NCBI GenBank assembly: GCA_015680685.1
Contig: MNCI01001041.1
Location: 17,783-81,782 of the forward strand
Origin: Gnetum montanum
Taxonomy: Eukaryota > Streptophyta > Gnetopsida > Gnetales > Gnetaceae
Direction of reading: 5' to 3'
DNA length: 64,000 bases
A program made the translations under genes and the position numbers. How positions within the stretch are numbered: position 1 is the stretch's first letter; each line of letters begins with the position of its first letter. Positions 11,730-23,462 of this stretch are shown in pieces. Below the pieces are notes generated by a model that was not told where the DNA came from, did no database searches, and saw only the letters and a list, made by a program, of their open reading frames with translations.

Positions 11730-12715
11730 TGATAAATCCAAAAATTTTGAGTCAATGATATCGTAGTTACGATATCGTATCTATGATGCCATAGATACAT
11801 TATTGTATCTTAGCATACGTTATCATATAAATGATATCACAGGGTGCATGCTAGCCTATATAAGCAACACTTGGGCACATGGATTCGCAGTAGATCTGAT
11901 AGCTTAGTAACAAAACTCTTTCAGTTTGTTTTTTTAAATTTAGTACTTAGCAATATGTGCCCAGAGTGTGATGTTTTGTAATGAAATGGAATCTTTATTG
12001 GAGTGTGATGTACTTGGATGCATTACATGATTGACAATAAAGATCGAGATTACTCTACACAATACAACAACACTTAGTTTTATTTCTGTTTCTAATTAGT
12101 TTATGTGTGATATACTTGGATGCATTACATGGCTGGCAATAAAGATCGAGATTACTCTACATCATTACAGCAATGCTTAGTTTTATTTCTATTTCTAATT
12201 AGTTTACTATTAATTGTTTTCATAGTTAATGTTTACAGTTACTTACAATTTACTTTTTAATGTCATTAAGTGGAATGAGTATGACTGAACTCGAGCATGT
12301 AAGTGTAACTACTTGGTAACCTAGTAGTACTATCACTTGTTATGCTAAGTAGTGTAGTACTTGGTAATCCTAGTAGTAGTTGCACGAAGTCTAAGGTGTA
12401 ACTAGAAGATTAGGATTGGCTACTCATTGTATAAGCTAGTTTAGATTTGTTTTACTATCACTTAGATTTAGAACCCTTTACTTTTACTTCATGTTTACTA
12501 GAAACCCAATAGCCAATACAACATCAATATCATATACGTCATCGTGAGTTAAACCATACGCATTGATTTTACTAACTCACATGGAAAGACAATGATTGCA
12601 AATGCTAGCTAATTACTGGTGTAATCATATTGCCTTATCTATGGAGTTCAACTGGGATTGCGCATGAATAGTTGTATCTTGTATGGTTGTGTGTTGGATA
12701 CTCCACCACTCATCA
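11730..12715 (+). repeat. 5' LTR of element C1
   Basis: Ends CCACTCATCA just before the PBS. The start is best placed at TGATAAATCC (11,730) by analogy with D's LTR start TGATAAGTC; 11,756 is possible. U3 carries several GATATC palindromes before CCTATATAAG near 11,855. Downstream, about 110 bases containing AATAAAGATCGAG are tandemly duplicated. Confidence 0.65.
12004..12220 (+). repeat. Tandem duplication of the LTR poly(A)-signal segment
   Basis: Two copies of about 110 bases, each with GTACTTGGATGCATTACATG or a close variant, AATAAAGATCGAG, and TTTCTAATTAGTTTA. Each holds a potential AATAAA signal. The D LTRs show one such segment. Confidence 0.7.
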
Positions 12716-12716
12716 T

Positions 12717-12734
12717 TGGTGTTGTTGTTGGAGA
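12717..12734 (+). other. Primer-binding site of C1, decayed
   Basis: TGGTGTTGTTGTTGGAGA, one base after the LTR, equals the tRNA-Asp PBS with four C-to-T changes and one G-to-A change. Confidence 0.65.
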
Positions 12735-12855
12735 TAAGTTAATGTTATACTAAGTAATTAATTTTTCAAAGTTCATTGTTGGGTTAGGACCTAACTTTAA
12801 TCTTCAAAACCTTAATAAAAAGCACACATAACACAAATCATGAGGAAATGATAAC

Positions 12856-14770
12856 ATGGCTTCACATAATGATCAACTATCACCTACCAAGAAAATAAGA
12901 AGGAGTAGTGATAGAATTGTTTATGAACAAGATTGGGGAATGCCAATGCAGACATGTATTACTTATGCTCACAATGATTCATACCATCCAAACTTTACCT
13001 TGATATTCAATCACGACAAACAAATGAGTTGGAGAGACATGCAAGGCAACATAGTCTTGCCTCCCAAATATGTAGTAGTAAACATGCTACAAACTGCTCT
13101 AAGAAGAATGCACATAGAGTAGATTCAAGAAGGGTATCTTGTGACTTAACACATGGCTAGACCCTATGAACATACAAGGGAGTAGATAAAGAGAGATGCT
13201 GCTATGGAGGTCAAACATGTTCATACCAAAGGAAAGTAAGCCAAAGACATCTATTGTCATAGAAGAGCTTGATGTTGATTAGTTAATTTTGAAACAACTC
13301 CACTAGAACCACAAGGAGCCATTAAAGATACCTATCATCAGATGAGAAGAACCTGTCAAAGCCCAACTTCATTCTACTCTAGAAGAGACACATAAGGAGG
13401 AGGCTACTGACTCAAGATACAAGTAGGACTCTAGGCCAAGGGATCCTACTAAGCCCTACAAGGAAAGTCATAAGAGTCATGAAAGGAAAACTAGCTGGCA
13501 CCATTCTCCTACTACTTCCTCTACTTCATCACAATCATCAGAGGACTATGATAGGAGACAACACAATTATCGAGACTTTGATAGGAAAAAGAGAAGAGCT
13601 CATGGTCATCATGATCGATGCTCAAGGTATTTTGATTTAGAAGATGAGAAGTATGAAAGAAGAAGGTACAAAAATAGAAGAGAGGAACAAGAGAGACATA
13701 AGCATAGAGGAGGCCATTGTTACCATAGAGCCCATGAAACTAATCATGATGATGAACCCCTTATGGCAACCCATAACATGATGAACATTCAAGAAGTGGT
13801 CTACATACCAACTAAACATATGAGAAATAGCTAAATTAAATGGCTAGATATGAATAACATGTCTAACCTTAGCATCACCTTCAAGCATTCCACAATGCCT
13901 ATGCCCTTCAAAACATAGAGAGTGATTGGTAGAAATTGATGCTATTTCCTAGAACACTTGTGAAGAAAGCAAAAAGCTAGTACATGTCATTAGCACTTGA
14001 ATCCATTAAACTCTGGAATACCATGCTTGAAATTTTTAATGATAAATATCAGACATATTCATGAGTGTCAAACCTAAGAAAGAAAATCTAGAACTAGAAA
14101 TAAGGGACTCATGAGACCCTTGATGCAACAATGGACAGATATTATTCATTATTACATAGATGCCCAAGCCATGGATTTTCATTAAAGGAACAACTAAGGC
14201 ACATTATAGATCGGTTGAGAAGAAAAATTAGAGAGATCCTTGGGGTTTATGGCCAAGGAAGACTATCAAAATTAATTATCCATCAGATTGAAAGACTCAT
14301 TGATCAAGTGGCAAAAGAAGAATGAGAACTCAGAAAAAGGGAATCAGCTGAAGAATACAATAGGGATCCATCAATTAAAAAAAGGGATGCATGGGTGTGT
14401 GATATCCAAGAAGAAGAAACCTTGGATCAAGTCATCAGAAAAGAGATGCTACCAATTTAGAAATTTTTTGCTGATATAGTAGCACAAGTAGTGAAAATGT
14501 GGGATTCAGTAGATTGACGATGTACAACAACACTAAAAATTATGGAGGAGAAAGTAGAACAAGCAGTCAACAAAGGCAGAGATAAAAAGAAGAAGAAGAA
14601 ATTTGGACAAAAGGGTGAAGTTGCTTAAGTAGTTGGGTGCTCAGACACTAGCTTCATAGATGATGAAGGTTGCACCGTGTGCTAGTGCAAACATCCTAAG
14701 GGATGTTGTTCAGTCATGGTACATCTACAAGAGATAGGGGCATACATACTTAACCCACAATTTGTTCAAA
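12856..14770 (+). pseudogene. gag of element C1
   Basis: From ATG 12,856 the N-terminal module is well kept: F-T-L-I-F-N-H-D-K-Q-M-S-W-R-D-M-Q-G-N-I plus V-L-P-P. After a stop near 13,120 the frame passes through a Ser/Arg/Glu/His-rich stretch (13,420-13,750), the capsid-like Gag domain (13,830-14,320, with L-F-P/L-E-H and W-N-T-M-L-E-I-F-N-D-K-Y) and a Lys-rich region. It ends in the zinc-knuckle block G-C-T-V-C-stop-C-K-H-P-K-G-C-C near 14,670-14,712. Many stops and frameshifts are present. The product would have been the structural particle protein. Confidence 0.75.
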
Positions 14771-15469
14771 ACAAAATGCCTAAATGATTACCTTATTCTC
14801 AAGGTAACTATAGATGACAACCTCAACCAATGCATTATCCTAGAGGAGCCTTGTGCAGTTGTGGGAGTAGTACCATTAGCAGTGGCAACAATCATAATCA
14901 TGGGCCATGCCACCGCTGCACCAACAGTATTCATATTGACAACCTGATTCTTAGGGATACTATGTCTAATGTTTGCTTTCACCAGTGAACATCATTGTTC
15001 AAAATCCATAATATCATCCACCAGAATACCACCAACTGATGCCACTAAGGACTAATCTAAACTTACACATGCACCCACAAGTAGCTGATCTTTCAAATCC
15101 CAATCCAAATCTTTTGTCACTAGTGCCACCACCCATAATGCAGGGTGAATTGGCATCATAACTGTAGTAGAAGAAGGTTATAAGGGTAGTAAATGTATGA
15201 ATAGAAGATCTCACTAGAAATGGTAAGGGCCAAATAGAGAAACATCCTTTATTTAGGACAAGTCCAGAAAAAGTTGGTAGAATAGGAGCTTCATCAAGAC
15301 CATCTTCTTCTAAAACAAATATTCTCACTTTTGATAAGCTTCCGTCATCATTAAGCCTAAAAATACAGACTTTCATGCTCATTGTAGTTATTACCAATTG
15401 GATTAAGGTAGGGCTACTCTCGTAGAAGTGAATTGTCCTAGGTGTTCCTTTAATCTATCTATGATTAGC

Positions 15470-16267
15470 TAGGAATCTACCATGCAAAGCTTTATTAGAA
15501 TCTAGTTCTAGAGTTAATTTAATGTCATACAACACATATCAAATAGGGAACCTATCACCATTTAAGAAATGCAACATCAAGTTGGAGGTTGCAGATTAAT
15601 TTGTTGGCATCCCTTTGGGATAGATTGACAACGTAGTGATCACTGTCAATGGGTGGTCCTACCCAATAGACTTTTTGGTGATCAATGTGAAGGATGCTAG
15701 TAAGGAATTTCCAATTATCATGGGGAGGTCATGGCTTAGCACCATTGATGTTAAGCTAAACATGAGAGATTTATTCATGGAGATCTCAAAAGAGAACAAA
15801 AATGGAACCATCCATACATAAAGAATTCCATGCATAATTATTAAAAGAAAAGGATGCAACATTAGATAGAATATTCAAAATAATAACATAGACATCATAC
15901 TAGTCCATAGTAATAATGAAACACAAATGTGTGCAAAAAAAAAAAAGAAAAAAGAGAAGAAGCCACAAAACCAAAAGACATCCCAAGGGCATTACCTAAG
16001 AATCTTAATTTATTAAACATATGCATGGATATACATGAATCACTTACTAATTCCTATCCAAAGAAAATGACTCCAACTAAGGACTTAGAAATGAAAATAT
16101 TAACTCATAGACACATACCAATGGGAAACGAAAACAAGAACTTAAATTATCAAAACTCAACTACCATCAAGATCACATGGGATAATCATAATAAAGTTAA
16201 AGCCCTAAAGATGGTAGGAGAACCACCTAAAGTGTATGATCCAAGAGATCTAGGGAGCATTTTCTAA
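15470..16267 (+). pseudogene. Retropepsin-type protease and C-terminal linker of C1
   Basis: A-L-L-E-S-S-S-R-V-N-L-M-S (about 15,500) occupies the place of the catalytic D-S-G motif; Asp has become Glu and Gly has become Ser. It continues through V-N-G-W-S-Y-P-I-D-F-L-V-I to the flap-distal F-P-I-I-M-G-R-S-W-L-S-T-I-D motif near 15,710-15,750. A linker reading follows to G-E-P-P-K-V-Y-D-P-R-D-L-G-S-I-F at 16,267. RT would be expected next but is absent. Confidence 0.7.
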
Positions 16268-16485
16268 ACACGTGCCTAAGAGTTTAGTCATGGGGGAGAC
16301 ACCCTATCATGACTTAGGAATTAATAAGTGATTTTTCTATTTTTTGTTTGACAATTCTTTTCATTGTTCACATTCTTTTGCATTTTTCTCATTCTTTTAT
16401 ATTTTCTCATTTCTTCAAATTTTCACATTCTTTAATATTTTTCATTCCTTATACTTTTTCATAACTTTTTACCATCTTTTCCATT
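16268..16485 (+). other. Polypurine-like motif and T-rich 3' region of C1
   Basis: TTTAGTCATGGGGGAGACAC around 16,283-16,302 matches the motif after gag-PR in B1, B2 and F. It is followed by a T-rich run with ATTTTTC/TTTTCA repeats to the insertion point of D. Confidence 0.6.
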
Positions 16486-17308
16486 TGATGAGTAGTGAGG
16501 TACCCCTACACCCAACCATACGAATCACAAGTGTTCACATACAATTCGGTCAAACTCTGTAGACCTTAAGTTCCTAGTACGCTGGTTCAAGGAAGTGAAA
16601 TCTAATTATGATGATTGTTGTCTTCTCAGTTCCACTCATGAGGTACAAGTGTATGGTTAAGTGCAATTGAGGTATATGATTTTTATCATTATAATTTATA
16701 AAAGTTTAAGTGCCTAGAACAAGAATGAAAGGTAGAGGAATTTAATATCTAATTAATCTATTGCCTAGCTAGCCTAACAAAAGTACCCATTCCCACTCCC
16801 CAAACACATCCATAACACATATATCACTGCTAGGTTACCAAACCTCAAGCATTTCTGGGTTACCAAGTGCTACACGTAAGCTTGAAGTGGTTGTGCTTGT
16901 GTTCATTAACAATTCAAAATTAATTACTTAATTAAAGTGCATTAAGGTAAAGTGCATGAGGATTAAATGCATTAAAAGGAAACATTAATATATTCTTAGT
17001 GCTACAAGGATTATCAAAAGGGCTTGTCTTTATTTCTATCACACCATTATGCTCAGGTACATAAGTTCTTGAATAAAGATCTGTACACACTCAAACTCCT
17101 ACTGTGGGCACTTAGAAATATTCTAAGTTTGGAATGGCTAAACTATAAGAACTTCATTACTCTATGTAAAAACTAATATGAAAATCATGTGCCCAAGTGC
17201 TATATTTATAGGCCAGCATATACCCTATGATATTGGATATTTGACATCACATCTTGGGGTATGATATCGGGTATATGATATGAGAGCATATGTAAACATG
17301 ACTTATCA
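16486..17308 (-). repeat. 3' LTR of element D
   Basis: On the minus strand it starts TGATAAGTCATG and ends ACTACTCATCA-like. U3 has GATATC-related palindromes and a TATAAATATAGCAC box near 17,195-17,210. It matches 54,655-55,502 throughout. The flanking minus-strand sequence GTTGTGAGGGTA is a decayed polypurine tract. Confidence 0.8.
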
Positions 17309-19330
17309 TACCCTCACAACTAAATGAAAACTGGTCCTCAAGTGAACATGAGGAGGAACAAGTTCCTTACAAAATATTAAGTAGGTATGGGATTATTGAC
17401 TAACATAAAAATTGACTTAGATGGAACAAATAGACTCTAAGTTCCTAAGTGTATGGATTTACAATTTTTTACAAAATTGGGTGCTCACAATAATAGAAGT
17501 GAACACCCTGGACAAAACTAACATCTAACTTCTCTGGTAGTTGAAGAGCAAGGAACAAGATCTAACAATCATGAATAGTCCTCTTCACATGGTGTTGCTG
17601 CTTATCCTTTAGTGAAGACAGTCTCACTTCAGTCCAAGCCTTGCACTACAATCACAATAAAATCATGGATTAGTGTGCAATGTGTAACATATAGCTTTTA
17701 AGTACCTTGTCTTGTTGGTGGTTATACTAGGCTAGGTTGTAATTATGGTGGATTAATTCCTTTAATAGTGTTAGTGGGAAGGTTGAAAAATGGGTGATAT
17801 GAATAAGTGGGCCATTAAATTCTAAAAAGTTAAAATGTAATGAAATTATTGAAAAGGGTTTAAGAATTCATAATAAATAAAAAGATGAGTTCTTTGAAAA
17901 AACATTATGAAGATGTGTACAATTGGATATCATTGATGAAGCACACAAAAAGATTGATTGTGAGAATGTCTAAGGGTAAAGAACTTAACTATCCCAACCA
18001 AAAGATATGCAAGTGGGTCCTCCCTAAAGTAAGAAAAAGCCTTTTATAATCCTTGCTTAACTTCAAACTGAGGAGTCCTTAGGCCCCATGGATGATTAAT
18101 GGTTACGAAAAGTTAAAGACAAAAACCCAGAAGAAACTACCTAAGAATTTTGACATATCAAATCAAAACATTGAATAAGAACATGAAACTAGTAGTGCGG
18201 TGAGACATGAAAAGCATAGATGGATGAGGGAGAGAGTGGAATGGAGTTCTTGATTAAATTCACAAGAAGTACCTTGTGAATTTTGTGGTTAAATGACCTG
18301 ATAAAATCCATCCTTAGTTCAGACCAAAACCAATGACGTTCACTGACATCACATTACCATTCTAAGATCAGTTCACCCCCCTAAGACACAAGAGTGCTCC
18401 CACAAAAGAACCATCGTTTCTTATTAGAGAGGAAAAGAGAAGTAGGAAGTGAGGAGGGGCCTTAGTTAGAGGGGACCTTTAGGCATGGGTAACATGCCTT
18501 TCTAGTCCCATAACCAGTTCTTGTAGTTCATTTATTGTGTCTAAGAGGTGTGCTTTGAATTTCCATCATTTTTTTGATGATGGAAACCACACCATGCAAA
18601 GACTTATTCAACTTCCTAGTATTGGTCAACATGGAACACTAAGAGATCCATGAAAACACACATGCACCCAAGTAGCAAAAAGGTACAAAGAATAATAAAT
18701 CCCCTTGAAGTCACATCTTGTTCAAACCTTTGAATACTTTCTAAATATGGGAACTACAAAAGTCACAAGTTCATTAAAGTTTTATTAATGAAAAAGAGAC
18801 CTCACACTCCCAAAAAAGAAAAATCATAGAGTTTGTGGATAGGTGGATGTTATGGACTCACTGCATATTTCATGACAAAGAAATCATGTCTTAGTTATCA
18901 GCAAAAAAATTCAAAGTTGGAATCTAGACACCAACAATCAAATAACTAGATAGCCCATGTCCACATCAATCAAACCACACTGTACCTAGTTGGCAATATG
19001 GCACATTATTATTAAAACATAATAATAAAATCACATCCAAAATAAAAGAAAATATACAAGAAAGTGTAAAACATTTAAGAAAAATAAAACGTACTAACGA
19101 TGTTGTAAAAAAACACTTTGAAAAATTAATAATGTAAAACAAAAAGGTGTAAGATAAAGAACGTGTAAAACATAAAGTTGTAAAAGTAACAAGGTGTAAA
19201 AGAAAAACATGTAAAACAAAAAGATGAAGAATTAAGGAGTTGCTTATATAGTTAGCATGGATGACCATCTTCCCCATGACTAAGTTGAAAGGAGGAGATT
19301 TGAAAGATTAAGCATGGCTATCCATTCGAT
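17309..19330 (-). other. 3' non-coding region of element D
   Basis: Between the 3' LTR and the integrase end. It includes the stem-loop at 18,547-18,593, a GTCATGGGGAAGATG motif (minus strand, 19,266-19,280) and a run of TTTTACA repeats (19,030-19,230, minus strand) like the one after A's integrase. No third ORF like that of A was recognised. Confidence 0.6.
18547..18593 (-). other. Conserved stem-loop (element D)
   Basis: Minus strand: GGTGTG pairs with CACACC, and TTTCCATCATC pairs with GATGATGGAAA around a short T-rich loop. The bulge ATTCAAAG is kept. The inner stem is different from, and longer than, that of A or B. Confidence 0.7.
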
Positions 19331-19934
19331 GAGGTGTTTGTTACATTAGCTAGGTTAGGCTCATGGAAAAGTTTTACTTGTTGTATGTTGACCAACTATT
19401 TCTTGTCTAGGATCTCAAGTTTGTAAATCATCATGGCCCTAGAAGGAAAAGTTTCATAAATGATAAGAGGTCCTTCCCACATCTGAAACTTAGTTCATTG
19501 GGGTACATGTGTGGGATTCCAATAGAGAACCTTATCTCTTGGTTGAAATTTGACTTTCCTAATTCTAAGGTCATGACACTTTTTGTTGATGCCTTACATA
19601 GCTTGTTAGATGATAAGGCCACCAATCAGTTTTCATCTAGTAAGTTGAGATTCATTAATCTTTATTTTTGTGCTAGGCTTACGTTAAGGTTGAGATCGTA
19701 GGTTGTTGAAAGTCTATGGAGCTCAAATTGAATAGAAAGCTTTGGTAATTTTCCATACACCAAATCATATGGAGGAGCGCCTATAGGAAGTTTCCATGTT
19801 GAGTGGTAGGCCCAAAGGACATCATTGAGTTTTGTGCTCCAATATTTCCTATATTTGCTGATAGTTCTGGTCCCTATTGGTAACCTTAGCTTGACCATTG
19901 GCTTAGGGATGGTAGGGTGTTGTTAGTTTATGTT
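19331..19934 (-). pseudogene. Integrase C-terminal part (element D)
   Basis: Minus strand reading H-K-L-T-T-P-Y-H-P-stop-A-N-G-Q-A-K-V-T-N begins at the insertion point of E. In this piece the catalytic Glu position reads Lys. W-S-T-K-L-N-D-V-L-W-A-Y-H-S-T follows (about 19,800), and a shifted frame gives M-W-E-G-P-L-I-I-Y-E-T-F (GPY/F-type motif) near 19,470. It is the direct continuation of the integrase at 30,813-31,376 and aligns with A at 4,770-5,392. Confidence 0.8.
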
Positions 19935-20591
19935 TGAAACATCACAAAAATTCAAGCTACGGCTTCTTGATTGCAAATTTTCCTAAGTGTTAGAACGATG
20001 GCACTTTTTGCAAATTTTTCTAATTGTTTAGACTATGCTCTCTATTTCACCAAATTGTAGTTAGCTCAGTAGAGAGCATAGTCAACACAAATTGTTAGTT
20101 TTGCAAGTTTTTCTAAGTGTTAGGCTAGCAATTGTAGATTTTTCTAAGTGCTCGGACTATGCTCTCTGCTACCCAGGAGTGTAGTCAATCGTAGTTAGCA
20201 TGAAGACCAAATGTCTGCAAATTTTTCTAAGTGTTAAGACTACACTCTCCCCCAATCTAGAGCATAGTTAAGCATAGTCAACATGGAGGCTCAATTTTAG
20301 CAGAAATTTTCTAAGTGCTTGGACTACACTCTCCATTTCCTTGGAACGTAGTCAAGTGTAGTCAGCATGGGGATAATTTTTGACAAATTTTTCTAACTAT
20401 CGAGACTACGCTTGAGAGCATTGTCAAGCATAGATAGCATGGAAGCCCAATTTTGGCAAATTTTTCTAGTTTTCAAGGCTATGCTTGGGAGTGAATTTAA
20501 GCATAGATAGCATCAACGCTTAGTTTTTTGTAGATTTTTCTATTTGTTGAGACTATACTCTTCATTGTCCAAGAACATATTTGAGCGTCGT
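19935..20591 (+). repeat. LTR of element E, first part (U3)
   Basis: Repeats of GCAAATTTTTCTAAGTGTT alternate with GACTATGCTCTC and GAGCATAGTCAAG blocks, forming imperfect hairpins. The LTR of T (36,300-37,021, minus strand) has the same architecture. B1 is inserted at 20,592. Confidence 0.7.
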
Positions 20592-21354
20592 TGATGGGAC
20601 GCGATATCGCAGCGTGCTACCAAATCTATAAATAAGAGGCGGCCCTCCCTTGTTTCTCCATCTAGATCTAGACCCTTAGCGAAAATCTGGTAGTTTTACC
20701 TCTCCAAAGATAGAATAATTTCCATGTGCCCGTAGTAGGAGCTCCAAAGTGAACGGATCTTTATTCGAGCAAATATTGTACCTGAGCACAAGTTTGTGTA
20801 CGGAAATAAAGACGAACTTTTGGATAAACCTTGCAGTGCATGGACTAGGCTAAATAGGACTTTAATTATTGTTATTTATTTTTCATCGTTTAAATGCTTT
20901 ATTAGTTAATTAATTCTCTCTCAACCCTTAACTCCTAGTTAAGTGCATTCAGTATGACTGCGTCGAGCATGTGCGTTACGCTTGGTAATCCCAGTAACGA
21001 ATAGCATTTGGTAATCCTAGAAGGTTGCATTGGTTTAGGATGTGAATGGTAAGTGGGAACGGATACTGATGCTAGGTTAATTAAGGCTTAGTTAGTTAAA
21101 GTTAGTTAATTAGTCTCTTCACCTTTCCCTCATTAGCATAGGTGATAAAACATAAAAGATATAAAAATCACATACCTTAGATTTACTTAACCATACAACC
21201 ATGACAAATACAAGTAAGCTTGGGAAGACAATGAACGATTAACCTTAGGTGTTCCATAAGGCATGTAGGAACTTAGTCTGTGGAGTTCGACTGGATCACG
21301 CGTGTAACGCTCGTATTCGTATGGTTGAGTGTAGGGGTACCTCGCCACTCATCA
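20592..21354 (+). repeat. 5' LTR of B1
   Basis: TATAAATA at 20,627-20,634. It has one clear GATATC palindrome in U3, where the 3' LTR has about seven, so most of the length difference (763 versus 846 bases) is U3 array contraction or expansion. Confidence 0.85.
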
Positions 21355-21355
21355 T

Positions 21356-21373
21356 TGGTGCCGTTGTTGGGGA
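21356..21373 (+). other. Primer-binding site of B1
   Basis: TGGTGCCGTTGTTGGGGA: tRNA-Asp type with three C-to-T changes. Confidence 0.8.
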
Positions 21374-21502
21374 CTAAGTTGTTTGTGCGCTAAGTAGAAC
21401 ATATGAAATCATCCACATTGTTGGGAAGCTTAAACGAACCCTTAGGGTTAATTAGAAGAAATTTTAAACAATGGTCAATAGCACATCGAGTAAGATAACA
21501 AT

Positions 21503-23462
21503 GTCTTCTTCTTCTCATAAAAGCACTTCACCACCTAGGGATCACACAAGAGATAGTTGACGGTCCAACATACGTAACCCATATCCACTAATTCCTCAAG
21601 AGTATCAGGTAGTGTATACTCATCACGATGAGTATATACCCAATTTTACCTTTATCCTCCATCAGGATAAACAACTGTGTTGACGAGACTTGCAAGGTAA
21701 CATAGTGTTACCCCCAAATCGGACAGTCCCTAACATGCTCCTTTGTGCTCTTGCACAGATAGACATGATGCAACTATATGCTGAATACGTTGCAGAAGAT
21801 TATAACACAAGGGACTACCATCCCTCAGAAGCACAACGTCAATGGGACTTGCAGCAGGAGAGTCGCCACACATCGTTGAAGAGCAAAGGCCCCCGTAATG
21901 CTTCGCCTATCATAAGAAAAATTAAGGGTGGTGAACCTATCTAAATAGGTTCCCCACAAAATGATGTTTCCCCTCCTAATGATAGTGAGGAGGTGGGGTA
22001 TCAAAAATTGTGCTCCATGATACACAACCTTGGTTCTAATTCCCATGAACACCAAGTGTTCACTGAGGGAACACAAGCACAAGACAAGGGTAAGCATTCT
22101 AATCGTCATCACAATCAGGGTCGTAGTCACTGAAGAGAAGGTAAGAAACATCGTCATGGTGATGGTTCCCCTTCTTCTTCCCTTTCATCACATCATTCAC
22201 CCTCTCCTTCCACATCAGGACGCAGTCACAAAGAGCACAACGGTGAGGATAAGGGTAAGCAAAATGAGAACCCTCGATGAGAGAGTTGAGAGCGAGGACA
22301 AGGGCATTCTAGAGAGTCAAGGCATAGAAGGGAAAGTAGGGAACCATGTAGGCATCATAAACATCATGAGAGAGATGATCATGATGAACCCCTACTAGTA
22401 ACCTGGAGTATGTTAGAGATCACGGAGGTTGTGAGAATACCTACAAGGCACCAAAAAGACAGTCGGATCAAGAGACTAGACATGAATAATATCCCACGAT
22501 TCGAAGGGAGATACAATGCTGATCCACAGAACCACTTACAGGCATTCCACAATGCCTATGCCTTGCAAAATATTGAAAACACGTGGTAGAAGTTAAAGTT
22601 GTTCCCTAGGACACTCATAAAAGAAGCAGAGAGTTGGTACCAGTCCTTACAGTTGGAAACCATTAGGAGGTGGAGTACAATGTTAGAATTGTTTAATGAT
22701 AAATACCAAACGTACTCCAGAGTGTCCAACTTGTGTAAGCAGATCCAAGGATGGAATCAGGGTACTCACGAACCCTTGGATGCTGCCATGGGACGATATT
22801 ATGCATTGCTACATCGTTGCCTGGGACATGGTTACACACAATGGGATCAACTCCACCACCTCATAGATGGGCTAAGATAGGAAACAAGGAGAACCCTTGG
22901 GACATATGCCTAAGGGAGATTATCTAAACTTAGATCTCATGAAATTCATAGATTTTTGGAGCAAGTAGCTAAAGAAGAAGGGGAGCTACAGAAAAGAGAA
23001 AGCGTGGAAGAGTATAACCGCGATCCTTCCCTCCGAAAGAGGGGAGTGAGATTCTACGATGAGGAGGATGAGTCCCAACTTGAAGAGTTGGTGAATAGAA
23101 AAACCTTCTCGCTTCAGAAATTAACAACGGAAGTGTCGGCTAAGGTAGATGAAATATGGAGCTCCTTAGATAGTAAAATTAAAACTGTCCTAAAAATCAT
23201 AGAGGAGTCTAAGAAGGAACGAAGTAGTGACCATGATAAGAAAAAGCGAAGAGATTCAGGGCATGCACATGACAAGGGTAAGGAAAAAATGACTATCACC
23301 GATGAGGTTATGGATTCGGATACAGACAATGATGATGGATGTGAGATTTGCCAATATGACCATCCTAAAGGATGTTGCCCAATAATCTCACATCTGCAAG
23401 TGTCCGAGGTGTATGCGCTCAACCCAAGACTTAACAGAAGGCAAGAACCCCAAAGGTTACCT
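21503..23462 (+). pseudogene. gag of element B1
   Basis: From ATG 21,503: N-terminal module with Y-T-H-H-D-E-Y-I-P-N-F-T-F-I-L-H and D-L-Q-G-N-I-V-L-P-P (to about 21,810); a Ser/Arg/His/Glu-rich segment with repeated RES/RER/RHH units (22,080-22,390); the capsid-like Gag domain with L-F-P-R-T-L-I-K-E-A-E-S-W-Y and F-N-D-K-Y-Q-T-Y-S (22,500-22,960); a Glu/Lys-rich coiled-coil-like helix (22,960-23,290); and C-E-I-C-Q-Y-D-H-P-K-G-C-C near 23,341, a zinc-knuckle-like C-x2-C-x3-H-x3-C. Stops are few and mostly TGA or TAG at Arg, Trp or Gln positions. It would form the particle and bind RNA. Confidence 0.8.

Larger units (their letters stand above)
11730..16485 (+). mobile_element. Element C1: Athila-like LTR-gag-PR copy lacking pol
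   Basis: LTR (about 11,730-12,715), decayed tRNA-Asp PBS, gag and protease are followed directly by the AGTCATGGGGGAG motif and a T-rich 3' region, with no RT or integrase. The LTR resembles those of D. The element is interrupted at 16,486 by D. A T-rich piece at 55,503-55,709, beyond D, may be its continuation. Its 3' LTR is not in the window; element B2 occupies the place where it would be expected. Confidence 0.65.

Noticed and set aside
16481-16485. CCATT as target duplication of D
   Set aside because: On the right side CCATT lies three bases beyond the LTR edge; not exact enough to call.
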